Positions 27,301-41,200 of a stretch of 64,000 bases of DNA are shown in pieces; position 1 is the stretch's first letter, and every line of letters begins with the position of its first letter. Position numbers and translations under genes: made by a program. Under the pieces are notes generated by a model that was given only the letters and a program-made list of their open reading frames with translations, was not told the origin of the DNA and did not search any database. Source of the DNA: Sipunculus nudus (taxonomy: Eukaryota > Annelida > Sipuncula > Golfingiida > Sipunculidae); NCBI GenBank assembly GCA_026874595.1, contig CM049311.1:76770453-76834452 (forward strand), written 5' to 3'.

Positions 27301-30300
27301 TTATCCCAATCACAAACAGTGCTCAGTGTCATAGTACAACTGTTTAGCATCCCTGTGGGGAAGGTAGGGGCAGGCACTTTTGACCAGCTGAAGGGGCAGA
27401 CCCTTGTTCATCATCAATATTTTCATTATGATCCAAACATATTTTACTAATATATTATATTATCTGGCGGTGGGAACAAGCAGTATCATTTTGCACTATT
27501 TCACCCATGGACAAAGTACAACAAATAATAAATTTAGTATGATACTAGTATTATTATTAATATTATTTTTATTTATATGCCAAAACCAATCACACTGCCA
27601 GTCGTTAGGTGAGCATTTCACTAAATATTACAGGGAGGTACTGGCTATTAAGGTTTGCCTTTACTTAAGTTCATCCACATCCTTCTTGTGCATGGACCTT
27701 AGCTACAAATTGAATTCTGTCCCCCTCTGACCTATTGGGGAGCTTATTTTACCATAGGGGTGTTTATGGCTTAGTCCACTTGAAGTAAAGTGGGTGTATA
27801 CTACGGTTGCCTTTTTATTTGCAAGGTTTTAATTTTTTGATATTCACAAATTCGTGAATATGAAACCATTGGGAATAAGAAGCTAAGATGACCTCTTGAA
27901 TCAACTTTACCAGCAACCTAATCTTTGCATGGTATATCTAAACTGGCCCATATATTGATTATTGTAAAGCACGCCATACAGAGGCTATATTGACTATGAT
28001 ATAAATCAGAAGTTACTAACTGAATCAGTACTTAGCAAGTTATTGTAGGATTCAATTTAACTTTAAAATCAATACAATTACTACTGTACTCAGATTTGAT
28101 AGTTGTCCGGCGCTATCTCAAAAATGAAACCCTTAGAAACGTTCAATTTGAAGATATCGCGAAATTTCAGCTTCCAAAATATAAAGCCAACCACGGTATA
28201 TGCTTGATAGGGTTGATCAATGGAATATCCAGTATCGTGAACTATTCAATTATTGAACCATGGGAGGTCTGGGGGCTGACAGAGGGGTGCTCTGGTTGGC
28301 CATGAATTGTGATGCTCACAAGGAATGAGACGACAAAGGTGTATGTGAGATGTCAGGTCATATGAGTGACTGACAACAGTCCAAAATGCTGAGAGCTCAA
28401 CAATACAATCAATAAAACCTGTAGATACAGGCAATTTTTTTCATTGGAAAATATAAGAAATATATGGATTAGTGGGAACCTGTACAGGTGACAGTGACCA
28501 GAGTGACGGTGGCATCATGTGTTTTTATCTGAAGCCACAGTTACTCAGTGTCATAGTTATCAAAGTTTAATATGAAAAATGAAATTTTAAGATGGAGTAC
28601 CATGTCAGGGTAAATGAGGGAAAAGCAGCATGATATTCATCCTGTATCCTGTGTTTTGTCTGCAATGGAGAGATTATTTATATTAAATATGATAAAGTTG
28701 CACCTTCTGCAGGAAGACTACTCTTATTTAATAATAGTTCATTAAACTTCCACAATGTTCCCGCTTCATAGACCTATTATGACATTAAAACTATTTTAAA
28801 AAAGCCATAAAAAACCGATACCAGCCCAGCGAGGATTGCCCAGAGTCAATGTTGTTACATTTCATTTTGATTGTTGGCTAACCTAACAGGGCCCTGTGCC
28901 TGCAGGGTGCTGGGCCTTTCTTTGTGCAACTGTGGCCTGTGCATGCAGGTCAAGGGACCAGTCAGCTGTCAGTTAAAACAAAATGTAACAACATTAGCTC
29001 TGGCCACTCAGTGCTCAGTGGCAACTGATACATGGCTACGAAAAAATAGTCTTAATGTCATACTAGATCGATGAAAAGGAAACAAAATGGAAGGGTAATG
29101 ACTTATTAATTAATAAGAGTACAGTAAGACCAGTGATAATCATCAAGCAGGGCATACCCTTGTAAAGCTGTCACTGATGGTCGAGGAAAAGAATGACTGG
29201 AGGAACTTGAATGTGTATTTTTTCTCAAATATACGGTAATCTGCTGTCTCTCGAAGCCCCTCCCTAAGCAGTGCGAGGATCCAAGCTCTTTCCGTCTTAT
29301 ACTACAACAAACAAACACAGTGGCTGCACATGTCAGTTATGTAAGGTACATGTACATGTACAGGTCAGCAAATTACATTCAGTATTAAATTATGTTAAAT
29401 TCCTTCTATAAATATGATAAATTGTGACAAATGAATGATCTTTTAGCAGATATGTCCTTATCATCTAGAAACAAAATAACAAAAATTTCTCAAGTTATTA
29501 GGCCTCAGTTACGTTTTTACACTGTTAATGTTTTAAAAATAAAACTGGACCTATGAAATTATTTTAGGTAATTAATGTAACTTCCATCACTGCAAATTGT
29601 TAAATGACACCTACTTACACTTGAAAGATTTTAGAATATGTTTATCTTTGAGTAAAGGACTATGTTTGATGATAATTTGCTGGCATAGACCATACAGATC
29701 AGTGCTGACCTCTAGTGCTGAACTGTAGAACAATTTAAAGAAATCAGGAACACTCAGTGGATCGACTGTGGGCTTGACAAGCAGGAACGTGGTGATAGGC
29801 TGGTACATGTACACCTCTGAAAGGACAGAAACATAATGGTGCTAGACCACTGAAGGGGTCATTCGAATATCTGACGTTTATTTACTAGTGGTAATCCCTT
29901 GAACCTTTTATCAAAACAAGGCAAATAATGCTGATCCTGCAGTACATTTTCCTGCAGTTCATTTTGTTTTTTTCAACAGGTTAATGACATGAAGGGGGCC
30001 CACTAAAATGGCTGTCATTCATAATTCAAACACATCCAACAAGAACATGCAGCAGCCAGAAGTGTGACAAAAATGGTAATGCTTGCTTCACATGTTCTAG
30101 CTAACAACCGCTATGGCACAATCAACCACCCCTTTTTCTGTTTGTCAACATGGACACAGGTAGTATGATGTACCATGTTTACAAACAACCTGTATAAAAA
30201 TAAACTCATACATCTTTCTCAGAGGCATTAAAAGAACTTTTCTTTGCAGGAACTAACAGTTCCTGTGACCTCCTTGCTAAGGTTAACGACAAGGTTACAG

Positions 30301-33300
30301 CACATACCTGGCTGAAGCAGAAGCTGCACAGCCTTGATGAGGAACACCGAGATGATGCAGGCAAGCTTCTGGTTCGGCTTCTCCAGGCTGCGACGGACGC
30401 AAGATAACACATACATCACCTGGTCCTTTTCAGCGAACTTGGCTCCCTCGAGGTGGCGCCACAAGCGGGTCAACGTCAAGTATGCCAAGCTGCGCATGTC
30501 ACCATGGTGACTGCTCAGTGCGGCCAGTGTGTACCCAAGGCAGTTCTTTTCTATAAATTTCTTGCAGTGCACTATATTTTCTGCAGAAACAAAAACAGAC
30601 TTTTTTATATGATGTAAACTGTGAATTTGTTATTTGTTCACCTTTATACACAAACATTCATTTCTGGACAACATATTAAAAGTGATTCTTCTTATATCAC
30701 AGAGCTTTAAAGTATCTTTTAAAAGAATAATATTTCAATTATTAATTAAATTTTGTCATAAATACATAAACAGAAATGTAAGACCACATGCCACAAACTA
30801 ATGAAAGTAACAGCATTTGAATTACAGAAGCAACTACAAGAATTGCTTATTATAACCATCTAAGAAAATCAACAGCACAATTTTAACAATTCTACAACTA
30901 ACACACTTGGTTAAAAACACATTTATTAAAATACACAATTCTATAAATCATTTCCTTCTTTTTGGTAATATAATAAGAATATTTTTGGTATATGTCAGCT
31001 TTATGGCCTCTCACCTGGGCCCAACAAATGGGCAAACATTGGGAGAATGAAGGCTGGATCATAGCAGTCCTCAGAGGATTTTGCTTCTTCACCTGTTTGT
31101 ATGTTGTCCACCTGCAAAACAGGGGTACTGTTATATATTCTGACCCAGGATTCGCTGCAAAAGAACTATGGCCAACATATGTGCAGTCTCTGTAGCTGAG
31201 CCTTCAATGATTAATGAAGTAGACCACTTTTTAAAATGAGACTGTGGTTTTAATGCTTCCCTATTGCTCTATCACTCAGAAGGGATCTACTTTATCATAG
31301 TAACTTTATTATGATTTTGAGTGTTGCTTCCCATGCCTTCCAGATAAGCTCAAAATCGTTTGATAATAATTAAACCATGAGGTGTTGAAAAATATTGGTT
31401 TTCTCATTTCACATAAAGATTTCTAATGAATAGCAGAGACAATAAATAATACGCAGCATAGGCCTATTTGACATGCAGGCGAATTTGTTTTTTATTACTT
31501 CTGAAAAAAAAAAACATGGAATAATCTTGTATAAACATTAAAATATGGATTCATCACATAACAATAATAATGACCTAATAAAGGCTTAGCTCATAATCCA
31601 TAAAACAGTGCATTCAGACTGTAGTTGTGTTCTTTTTGGTTTCAAAATCAAAATCAAAGTACATATTTGATCAATGCCCAATGTGGTGTTATCAGACAAC
31701 TAAAACACTCATATATAATTTGAACCATCACATAGCTCTTCTCCATGCACAAAGGTGATGCCACACTCGGTTCAGAAAGTGCCTTGAGCAGATGTATCGG
31801 CATTTTTTTGCAGATTATAAACCCTCGTCTTTACTCATACAATCCTGAACCTCCAGAGTGTTTCATCATTTATGGTCATAAGCTCACATTTGACTGATGT
31901 CAACGCCAGAATCATTTGATGAATAAGGGTCTGCTAAATAGATCAATACAATATGAAATAAAGTTAACCAGAGTGTTTAAAGTTGCAGTTGGTTTACTGG
32001 TGGGTGGCCATTTATGTTGGTGTTGAGGCTGCCACCTAGTGGCTCTATTATGCTTAGCAATTCGCATGCTTTTCAGGTGTATTGTACACTTGCAAGTTTG
32101 TTTTTTTTTTGTTTTGGGGGTGGGGGGGGGAGTACAATAAGGAAAATCAGTAGTTCTCTTACATTTACAGTTCTCCTGAGAGGGAAGCTGAGTGCTGATC
32201 GGAGCATCAGAGCTTCGTCAATCACCTCCAGTACTTTATCTGGGGGCGTCTGCTTCAGTAATGATGGTCCTGCAGATTTACGAGCCAAGTAGTGGTCTAA
32301 GGCTTGTTTACCCCATATGTAAGGCCTGTCATGTATAAAAAAAACATGAAGACACTATCAGAAGTGAAAGGTATAATATGTGAATCAAGCTGAATCAGCA
32401 ATAAATTATATTTTCATTTATTACATATAATTCATTAAAAATACAATTACTAGGTACTTAGTTATAATTATTAGAAATTAAAAATAGAACAATTACTTTG
32501 TTAAATCAGTGATTACTGAATTATAATCTTTAGCAAATAAACAAATTGAAGTTACTAAATAATAGGTTATAATCTTTGGCAAATCACAATAAAATCAGCC
32601 AATCTTTGGGAGATCAAAATAAGGTAGAAGCAGTTTATGACCTTTGTGAAGTATGTCACAGCAGTACTTAGTTATAAACTGCTTAACTTTAAATAAAGTC
32701 TATTATATGTCAAATTTTAGGGGCAAATTCATAAGGCAATTAAAACTCCCCAATTCATATTAGACCTGAAAGATTGTTAACTAATGCGTCTGCCACGAAA
32801 ATATGTAAAATAAAATGTAATCAAATGCCTGGATGGATGTTCATACTAACGGCCTGTCCAGTGAACATGGTGGATCCCTGATAATTGCATATAATTACAT
32901 CACAAAGCCATTCTAGGAACTGGCGATTCCCTCTCAATGGAATAATACTATATTGAAACTCTGTCTGAAACACCACCTGTCTAACAAGACAACCAGTTTA
33001 TTAAGACCATCCTTTAGTGAAGCAAATGCATTCACATTGGCTATAACTGACTTGTCTGATAAGACCACCTGTGAATTAAGACCACTTTTGACCAGTCCCA
33101 CAAGTGGTCTTATTGCACAGGATTCACTGTACATCATATTTTAGTTCAAGGTTGGTGATTACTGAATGAATCATGCTTAGTCTGTGGTGAAAACCTGGGA
33201 AATATCTAACTATCACTAACATCATATGACAACTTCGTCAGTCAAGTATGTGACAACAGGTGGTGCCATCTACCACTTCATGCCTGCAGTTTGATGTTGG

Positions 33301-36300
33301 TAAGAAGGGTATATAATTTACATTCATTTCAAGGCATACCCTTTAGCTAGAACACTGGCTGAGACCCGTTCATTAACAAGGCCTACAGGCCTAATGCGAA
33401 CCTGTGCATTGGGAAATACACCAGGTATAATGCTTCAATGCTGGACCATGACTTCTCATGTATATGAACAATGCAGGTACTAAACATTTTGAATAAAAAA
33501 ACAATTACACAAACATCACTGCTGAAATTCTGGCATGGGTGCACACAACACAACTAGGGACCCATGGGTCTCAAGGCTCAGTTGAATTTGTCTATAAGGA
33601 TATTTTGAAAGAAATTTTTCAGAATGACAGTCCTGTGACCTTAACCAATGACCTTGTAACCAAAAAATCTTAGAACTTAATATCCTTGAACTTGCAGCAT
33701 TAGGATTATTGTAAAAATCTTTTAAAAAGTGACCTTGACCTCTGACCAGATAACCTCAAATTCTACAGGTTTCCTCACTTGGGCAAGTAAGCCATGTGTG
33801 AACGTTGGAAAGTTTAGGATGAAAAGTTTGATTTACAATGCTTCCACGATCTTTTTAAAGATGTGGCTTCTGTGACCTTCAACTTAGATGGCTGGACCCT
33901 GAAAATCAAAATGAATTTACATATGTGGTTGGTCATTATTAAATCAAGTTTGAAGCCAGTCTGTCTATCCAAAGCAGAATTATCATCCATAAACTAATTT
34001 GTGAATGGATGGGCCCTGTGACCTTGACCTTTCACCTATGACCCAAAAATCAAACAGAATCTTCCCCTAGTGGCAGGTTAGCAATATCTTGAAGATGGAA
34101 GGCTTGTGATGAAAAGTTTGGCTTCAAATGCATACACATTCCTTAGTGGTGGGCCATTTATAAGTTAAGTTTGAAACCAATATATCAAACTTAACTGGAG
34201 TTATCATCTGGAAACTAATTTGTGTGGATGGACGGATTGACAGACAGACAGACATACAAACAGACAGACTGACAGACAGCGTGATTAGTATAGGGCATCC
34301 ACTTGTGATCAATAAACACACCAGGGTTTGGGACACCAGATGTAATGACAGCTGAGAAACTGATATGATTGTTGTCATTTTATAGTAAATAAATAGAAAA
34401 ATATTTGTTAAAAAAGGAAAACCACCACGTTTCAGGAACTGACAAAACTAGTCATGGTCAATATTCAAGGCAAAATTCATGACAAACCATGCATTAATTA
34501 TCAAGATATTGGAGGTTTTGTATCAAATTTTTTACTATTCTGGGGGCTACTTTTAAGCCTCATAGCTCAAAGGAAAAAGGTCGCAGTGACCTAAATTCTG
34601 GTTTCCAAGGAAATTTTTAATTGACCTCCCTGTTATGATTTGTGCCCTGCTAACGGACGGCCGGACGTCCAGATGGACGACGGACAAAGCGCCATTCCTA
34701 TACCTCAGTTGACTTACAGTCAGCTGAGCTTAAAATGATTGTAGTTGGCACCACCAGTCTTGTATACAAAAAGGTTTCAGAGATATATACATATGCCCAA
34801 GTTCAGACTGATATATCAAACCCCTCCTGAGAAATAAGCAGAAACACACACTGTGCAAAAAATAATTGTAGGTGGCACCACCAGTCTTGTATACGACAAG
34901 TATACAATAATTAAAATACGATAGGTATAAATATGCCCAATTTCAGGATGATATATCAAATTCCTCTATAAAAATGAGCAGGCACAAAAGTCACACACTG
35001 TGCAAATGTCATTGTAGGTGGTGACACCTGTCTTGTGAACGAGAAATCCATCAAAGACACCTAGACAGGTCAAAATATTAGGCCAATACATCACACTTAC
35101 CTTAAGTCTGATGCATGGGGCTGACCACACTTTGGTGAGAAAGGCAGTTGCCCCGAGTGAACTGTGACAAATTTGCAAGCTCAGGTTACTGCTCTGAGTG
35201 AACTCATGACCTGCACCTGGCTAGACTGGGTGAACTTTTGACCTGTACCTGGCTGCACTGAGTGAACTCTTGACCTGTTGCCTAATCTGATACAGTTGGC
35301 AGTCTGCCAAAGCTATAAATAGATTGGCTCCACATGCAGCCCTGACGGGGCATGACACCCATGAGGTGATCACATGGTGCCCATGAGGTGTTCACATGTA
35401 ACCCATGAGGGGATCACATGCCTTGTGCTTGGCTGCACTGACTGAACTCTTAACCTATATCTGGCTGCACTGAATGAACTCTTGATCTATTGCCAAATCT
35501 GAAACAGTTGGCAGTTTCTTAACCTTTGTAAATATACAGACACAATCTTGGCCTGTTGGCAAATCTGTTTACACATACTGAAAGACTTTGGCTTAAATGC
35601 TTTTTTTCAAGCTGAGATATTCATAAACTTTTTATCAAAATATCTAGAAAAATAAAAGATTCAGTTCTTTCGTTGTTAAAGGTCCCATAATTCTGCCAAA
35701 AATCATTTAAGTAAACTTGAACAAAGGCCACCTAAGAATAATTTTTGTGCCATGTAAAAGAAGTTATAATTGAAACAATAATTTTGTAGAAGAACAGTTT
35801 TGCAGTCCTCAGTTTACATAATAATGGCCTTAAGACCAACTTAAGTTTTTCTGATATGATTGAAAGAACCATGTCCTATGATAATTCTTTTGAAAAATTG
35901 AACTATTCAACTTGACAGTTTCATCATAAACATTTTAAGCTGAAAGAGGCTGAAATTATGAGGTTTTTGCCCATAAAAAACAGGTTAATGTAGGTGGCAT
36001 ATCAAAATTTGCAACTTCAAATATGAGTCATGTGACCAACATCTGCACAATACTTGGTAATGCTAGCTTATGTCATTTCTGAGATAACTATGTCAGTATG
36101 CTTACTTGGCCAAATGACTGTTCAAATTCATTTAACTCCCTAAAATTCATCGAATGCAAACCATTTGAACAAACTTGAGAGTGCTTGCCTCTGGGATCAT
36201 TTCTGTAAAATATTGAACAATTTGGCCGGACCATTTACAAGAAGACTTTTAAAGGTTTTTCAGCTTTTACAAAAAAAGGTCAATGCAGGTGGTGCCACCA

Positions 36301-38198
36301 ATACCTGAATTTCATATATGACTCATGTGACCAACACTGGCATAAATTTGGTGATAATAGCTCTTGCCGTTTCTGAGATGGTCATTTTAGTATGCTTATT
36401 TGGACAGATGACTAGGTTCAACTTCCTGTAATTCGCCCAAAATTCACAGAACTTGAACCATTTGAAGGAACCTGAGAGAGATGGTATAACAGATTATTTC
36501 TGTGAAATACTGAACAAATTGGCTTGACCTTTTCAGCGGAGAAGATTTTTAAAGGTTTTTTAGCTTTTTCTCTATGAAATCTAAGAAAATGCAGATTTTT
36601 TTCAGATGGCTAATTTTTTGCATTTAATTTCATGATGCTAGCTCCAGTCGTTTTCGAAATAGTATGGGTAAACGTATACCTGTGATTGTAAACATTTCCT
36701 GGCATGAGGAATATCTAAAATCATAAATCTACATTTTTTAAAAGTTTTTAAAAAACATTCTTGTCAATATTAACCAAGGATAACCTGAAATCTAAATATC
36801 TGGAGGCATGATGTAACGGCTGCTGATAAACTGGTTCCAGGCTAGATGTATCTGCTTCACACAGCTAACATATATGGTAAAATGACTCAATTCAATCTTT
36901 ATTATTCAGCCAAAATTCATTCTTTGGAACCATAAAAGACAATTATTATAAGAATTATTCAGGGGATTATTCTTGTAAAATATTAAACAAATCAGCCTCA
37001 GTGGCGTCAGTCAAAAAATGTTTTGCAGGTTGATAACTCATATGGGAAAATAAAGCAAAATGGCTAAGTTAAGCTTCCAATAACTCAGCCAAAAATCACT
37101 GAACCAAAACCATTTGAACAAATTTGAATTATCAACATCTAAGGATAATTAATGTGTAAGATTTAAGAATTAGGCCCAGTGGTTTTTGAGAAGAAGATCT
37201 TAGTAGCAACTGAGCTCAAATGGGCTGTTATGGCATATAACTAAATTCAGCTTCCCATAACTAAGCCAAAAATCACTGAACTGAGACCATTTGAACAAAC
37301 TTCAGAAAGCACTACCCTAAGATCATTTCTGTGTGATATTAAACAATTTGGCCAAATGGTTTCAGAGAAGAAGATTCAGTTTTGTAGATGTCAGTATGAT
37401 ACGGGCACTGATGACCCCCGTTCAAAAAAGGCCGATGCAGGTGGCGCCACCAATACCTGAATTTCAGACATTGATCATGTGACCAACATTGGCATAAAAT
37501 TTGGTGATGACAGCTCCAGCCGTTTCTAAGATTGTAATTTAGTATGCTTTTTTGGACAGATGACTAAGTTCAACTAGCCGTTTTTTTTTTTTTTTTTAAT
37601 TTTTTTTTTTTTTTATTATCATATACAATATAGCTGTGACTCGGCAAAAAATCACCGAACTTAAACCATTCGAACAAACTTGACAGAGATTGTTCCAGGG
37701 ATCATTTCTGTGAAATATTGGACAATTTGGCTGAACAGTTTTGGAGAAGAAGGTTTTTTAAATTTTTTTTAGCTTTTTCTCTATAAAATCTAAGAAAATG
37801 CAGTTAGCCAAAAAATAAGCAAAATCCGATAGAGTTTTTTAGATAACCAATTTTTTTCAGAAAATTTCTTGATGCTAACTCTTGCCATTTTCAAGATAGT
37901 ATGGGTTAACGTACAGACGACGGACGCCGGACTACGCCACACCATTGCATAAGCTCACAGGTTTGCTAAAAAACACATAGCCAGTCTAAATTAATATTTA
38001 TATGGTGTGACAAATAACCCATATAATGAATCATAGCTGTCAGCTGAATATATCAATATTATATGTTTTACCTTTTCCACTAACTCACCTGTGTTCCTGC
38101 ATCTTTGCTCCATTATTTTCATACATCTGGATCAACTTCAATATTTTCTGATCTGAAAAAACAAAGGGATCCTTAAGAAGCAACCTATAAATTCTGAT

Positions 38199-38266
<68 letters not shown>

Positions 38267-41200
38267 TAAGAAGGTGATATATGAATAAATTTCACAAAAT
38301 ATACTAAATTTATTACTCATGTCCCACCTGTAACCCTCAAACTGCCTGTATAGGCAGCAAACAGAAGACCAACATGTGATGATTTACAGCACCGTGGTTC
38401 CCTCTGGCACAAACTGGTCAGCAAATCTATCAGAGATCCTGAAAGTAAATATACATACAAGGATTTGAAGTATTACAGCAGTGAAATATTAAACATGTGT
38501 TTTACAGATTTTTCATAAGGTTTTGATGATATTTTAATATATATGAACTACACTATGGCTTTGCCTTATAGTGGTTTCCATTTACAAAACAAGAGACCTA
38601 TGGTCACGGTGCTCAGCTCGAGTTCGAAATTTTAGCAAATGTAAAATATACTGATTTCTATTGCAATGTTTTCCATATATATAAGCATATGAGAGGCTTA
38701 GCGGAAAGGGGCCCTCCTACTTGGTTAAAGTAAAGTTCTTAATATATGATTGCAAAACTAATACTCTGACAAGACTGTCATTAAGAAAAACAGTAAAAGT
38801 TTTGAGATACTGTGATGCATATGAAAAATTTACAGACAAGTGGACAGAATGGACTGATACCTTTATTTCACTTTCAAGGGAAAAATGCATTTAAGTTTAT
38901 ATTAAAGCCTATTTGTTTAAGAATATCCAATTTTTCCATCAATAGTTTTTATCAGATTCATTTTTTTATTTACAAGTTTTATATCAGAATTCTCAGAATC
39001 TAGGTTGCAATCATTATATATCCAGAGTTAACTCACATGGGTTCATACTATGCACACATATATTTTAATTATTTTTAAATCAAAAATGTTTTAACTGAAT
39101 TTAAAAGAATACTAGATATTTCTAGGCACCGCAGGTGCCATAGTATCCCCAGACAATTAACCCCCCCCTCCCCAAGCCATTGATAAGATGCTTCTAACCT
39201 GTAAGTTTGGTGACTGTACTAAACAAACTGTACCAACAAATTCTTTCAAAGTTATTCTGTTTTAACATCATTTTAGCAAGAAAACAACTTAAGGTGGCGC
39301 CACCTGTCTTCTGCAGAAATCAATGCTATCAGAATTCTTATGTCAATTTGATTTTTGGACCAATCCATGCATCCCTCAGTAAGATATTAAAGTTAACAAC
39401 ATTTCAGCGTTATTGCCTCTGTGACCTTGAAAATGCATCAAGGTCATCCATATTTGAACTTTGCCTAGCCCTTGATAAGATGCATCTAAACTGTAGGTTT
39501 GGTGACAGTACCACAAATTATTTTGAGTTATTGCCCTAATATCATTTTAGCATAAAAAAATCACTGCTGTGACCTTGTAAAAAAAGCATCAAGGTCATCC
39601 ATGTTCGCACTTGACCTAGCCATTAATAAGATGCATCAAACCTGTGGGTTTGGTGACTGTACCTCAAATTCTTACAAATTTATTGCATTAACATCATTTT
39701 AACAAGAAAATGACACAAGGTGGCGCCACCAGTCTTCTGCAAAAGACAAAGCTATCCAAGATCTTTGGTCAGTTTGATTTTTGGATCATTCCATGTATCC
39801 CTTACTGAGATATTAAAGATTTTGTGTGAATTTCACCAAATATGGGAATATTCAAGGTCAAGGCCATTCTCATAGGAAAGGTCACGACCCCAATTTAAAT
39901 AAACATCATCCCATAATCAATATCTATGTATATGCATAATATAAACAAAATCTGTCCATTAGTTTTTGGTTTTATAATGCTCACAGTATTGTGAAGTGGC
40001 AATTTTGGGGGTATTAAAAGGCACAAAAACAAGTAAATAAATAATAGGTGGCGCCACCAGTTTCTGGAACATGACAACCCTATCCAAGATCTTTGATCAA
40101 CTTGATTTTGGGATCAATCCATGCAAAATCTTTTCGAGATATTTAAGAATTTGTGTGATTTTCCCCAAAATTGGACATATTCAAGGTCAAGGACACTCTC
40201 CTAGTAAAGGTCATGACCTCATTTTAAATTGGCGTTGTCCTCTCACCCATATCTATACATATACCAAGTTTGGTTCATTAGGATGTCACGTGGTACAGCT
40301 CACTTGAAAGACACACAAAAATCGAGCTCTGACACCTCACCAATTTTAGGTAGGTATTAATTTATTTTAAGACATGTATTTATAACTATTAAATGTACCA
40401 GATGTGGTACTTAATTTTTGCATAAATAATCACACTCAGGGGGAAATTCAAAAATTCAAAATTAACAAGTACCTTTGGGTACACATAGCCCATTGAAAGG
40501 GTATTCAGACCACACATTTCGGCACTCTGCACGCAGTGACCCAGAGTATGCGTGTACCTGGTGATCTGAAAGCCCAGTCCGTACCACGGGGCCTCCGCGT
40601 ATCGCTTTGCTTTTGTTATTTGATTCTGTTTCAATGCATGTAAACATGTCTTCATGAAGATGTTCCCACTCACACTGAAAGGCCTGAAATAATGTAGTTG
40701 TAAGAACTATGAATAGTGAGAAAAAAAGGGATCGTTATTCTCCTTCCTCAGTATCACCACAGATTGACTTTAAAAAATTAAAGCAGCGTTTTTCATTATG
40801 TTCTTCGGAGGGAGAGGAAGAACTCAGAATGAGTTCTCCTATTGGTGGTCTGACCGAGCAAAAGCTCCAAGAAATGCTTAATCAAATGAAATCTGATATA
40901 ATTGTAGAATTTCAAAAGAAGTTAGATGAACGTGATATTAATCTTGAAACACGTATGCTAACCCTTGAAATGGACAATGACAGATTGAGGAAAGATATTG
41001 AAGAGTTAAAGGAAAAAAAAAAATACTTTTCTGATTGAACAAAGTCAGTCCCAAAATGTTGTCGCAAAAGAGGCAAAAGCTATGTCGGTACAAAACGAAC
41101 AATACTTGCGAAAGTTGAATATAAAAATCTTCCGCATTGAGGAAGGAGAACGAGGCGAGGACTGTAAAAACATTGTACTGAGGCTGTGTCAGGAAAGACT

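Noticed and set aside
27043-27450. 135-codon plus-strand frame in a GC-richer patch
   Set aside because: It is not in the URB1 strand, has no domain motif and low-complexity Pro content, and overlaps an antisense frame. Kept only as an unexplained patch.
30452-30462. GGTGGCGCCAC inside a URB1 coding exon, 11 of 12 bases of the palindrome
   Set aside because: It encodes conserved URB1 residues (WRHL) and lacks the module flanks; coincidence is the simplest reading.
40389-40690. Possible extra URB1 exon on the minus strand (acceptor TTATTTCAG at about 40690, open frame)
   Set aside because: The exon at 51560 ends in phase 1 and the exon at 38438 starts in phase 1, so they join directly. A phase-1 entry at 40690 hits TGA after three codons. 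The segment lies inside the LINE target duplication borders and is best seen as LINE 5' UTR.
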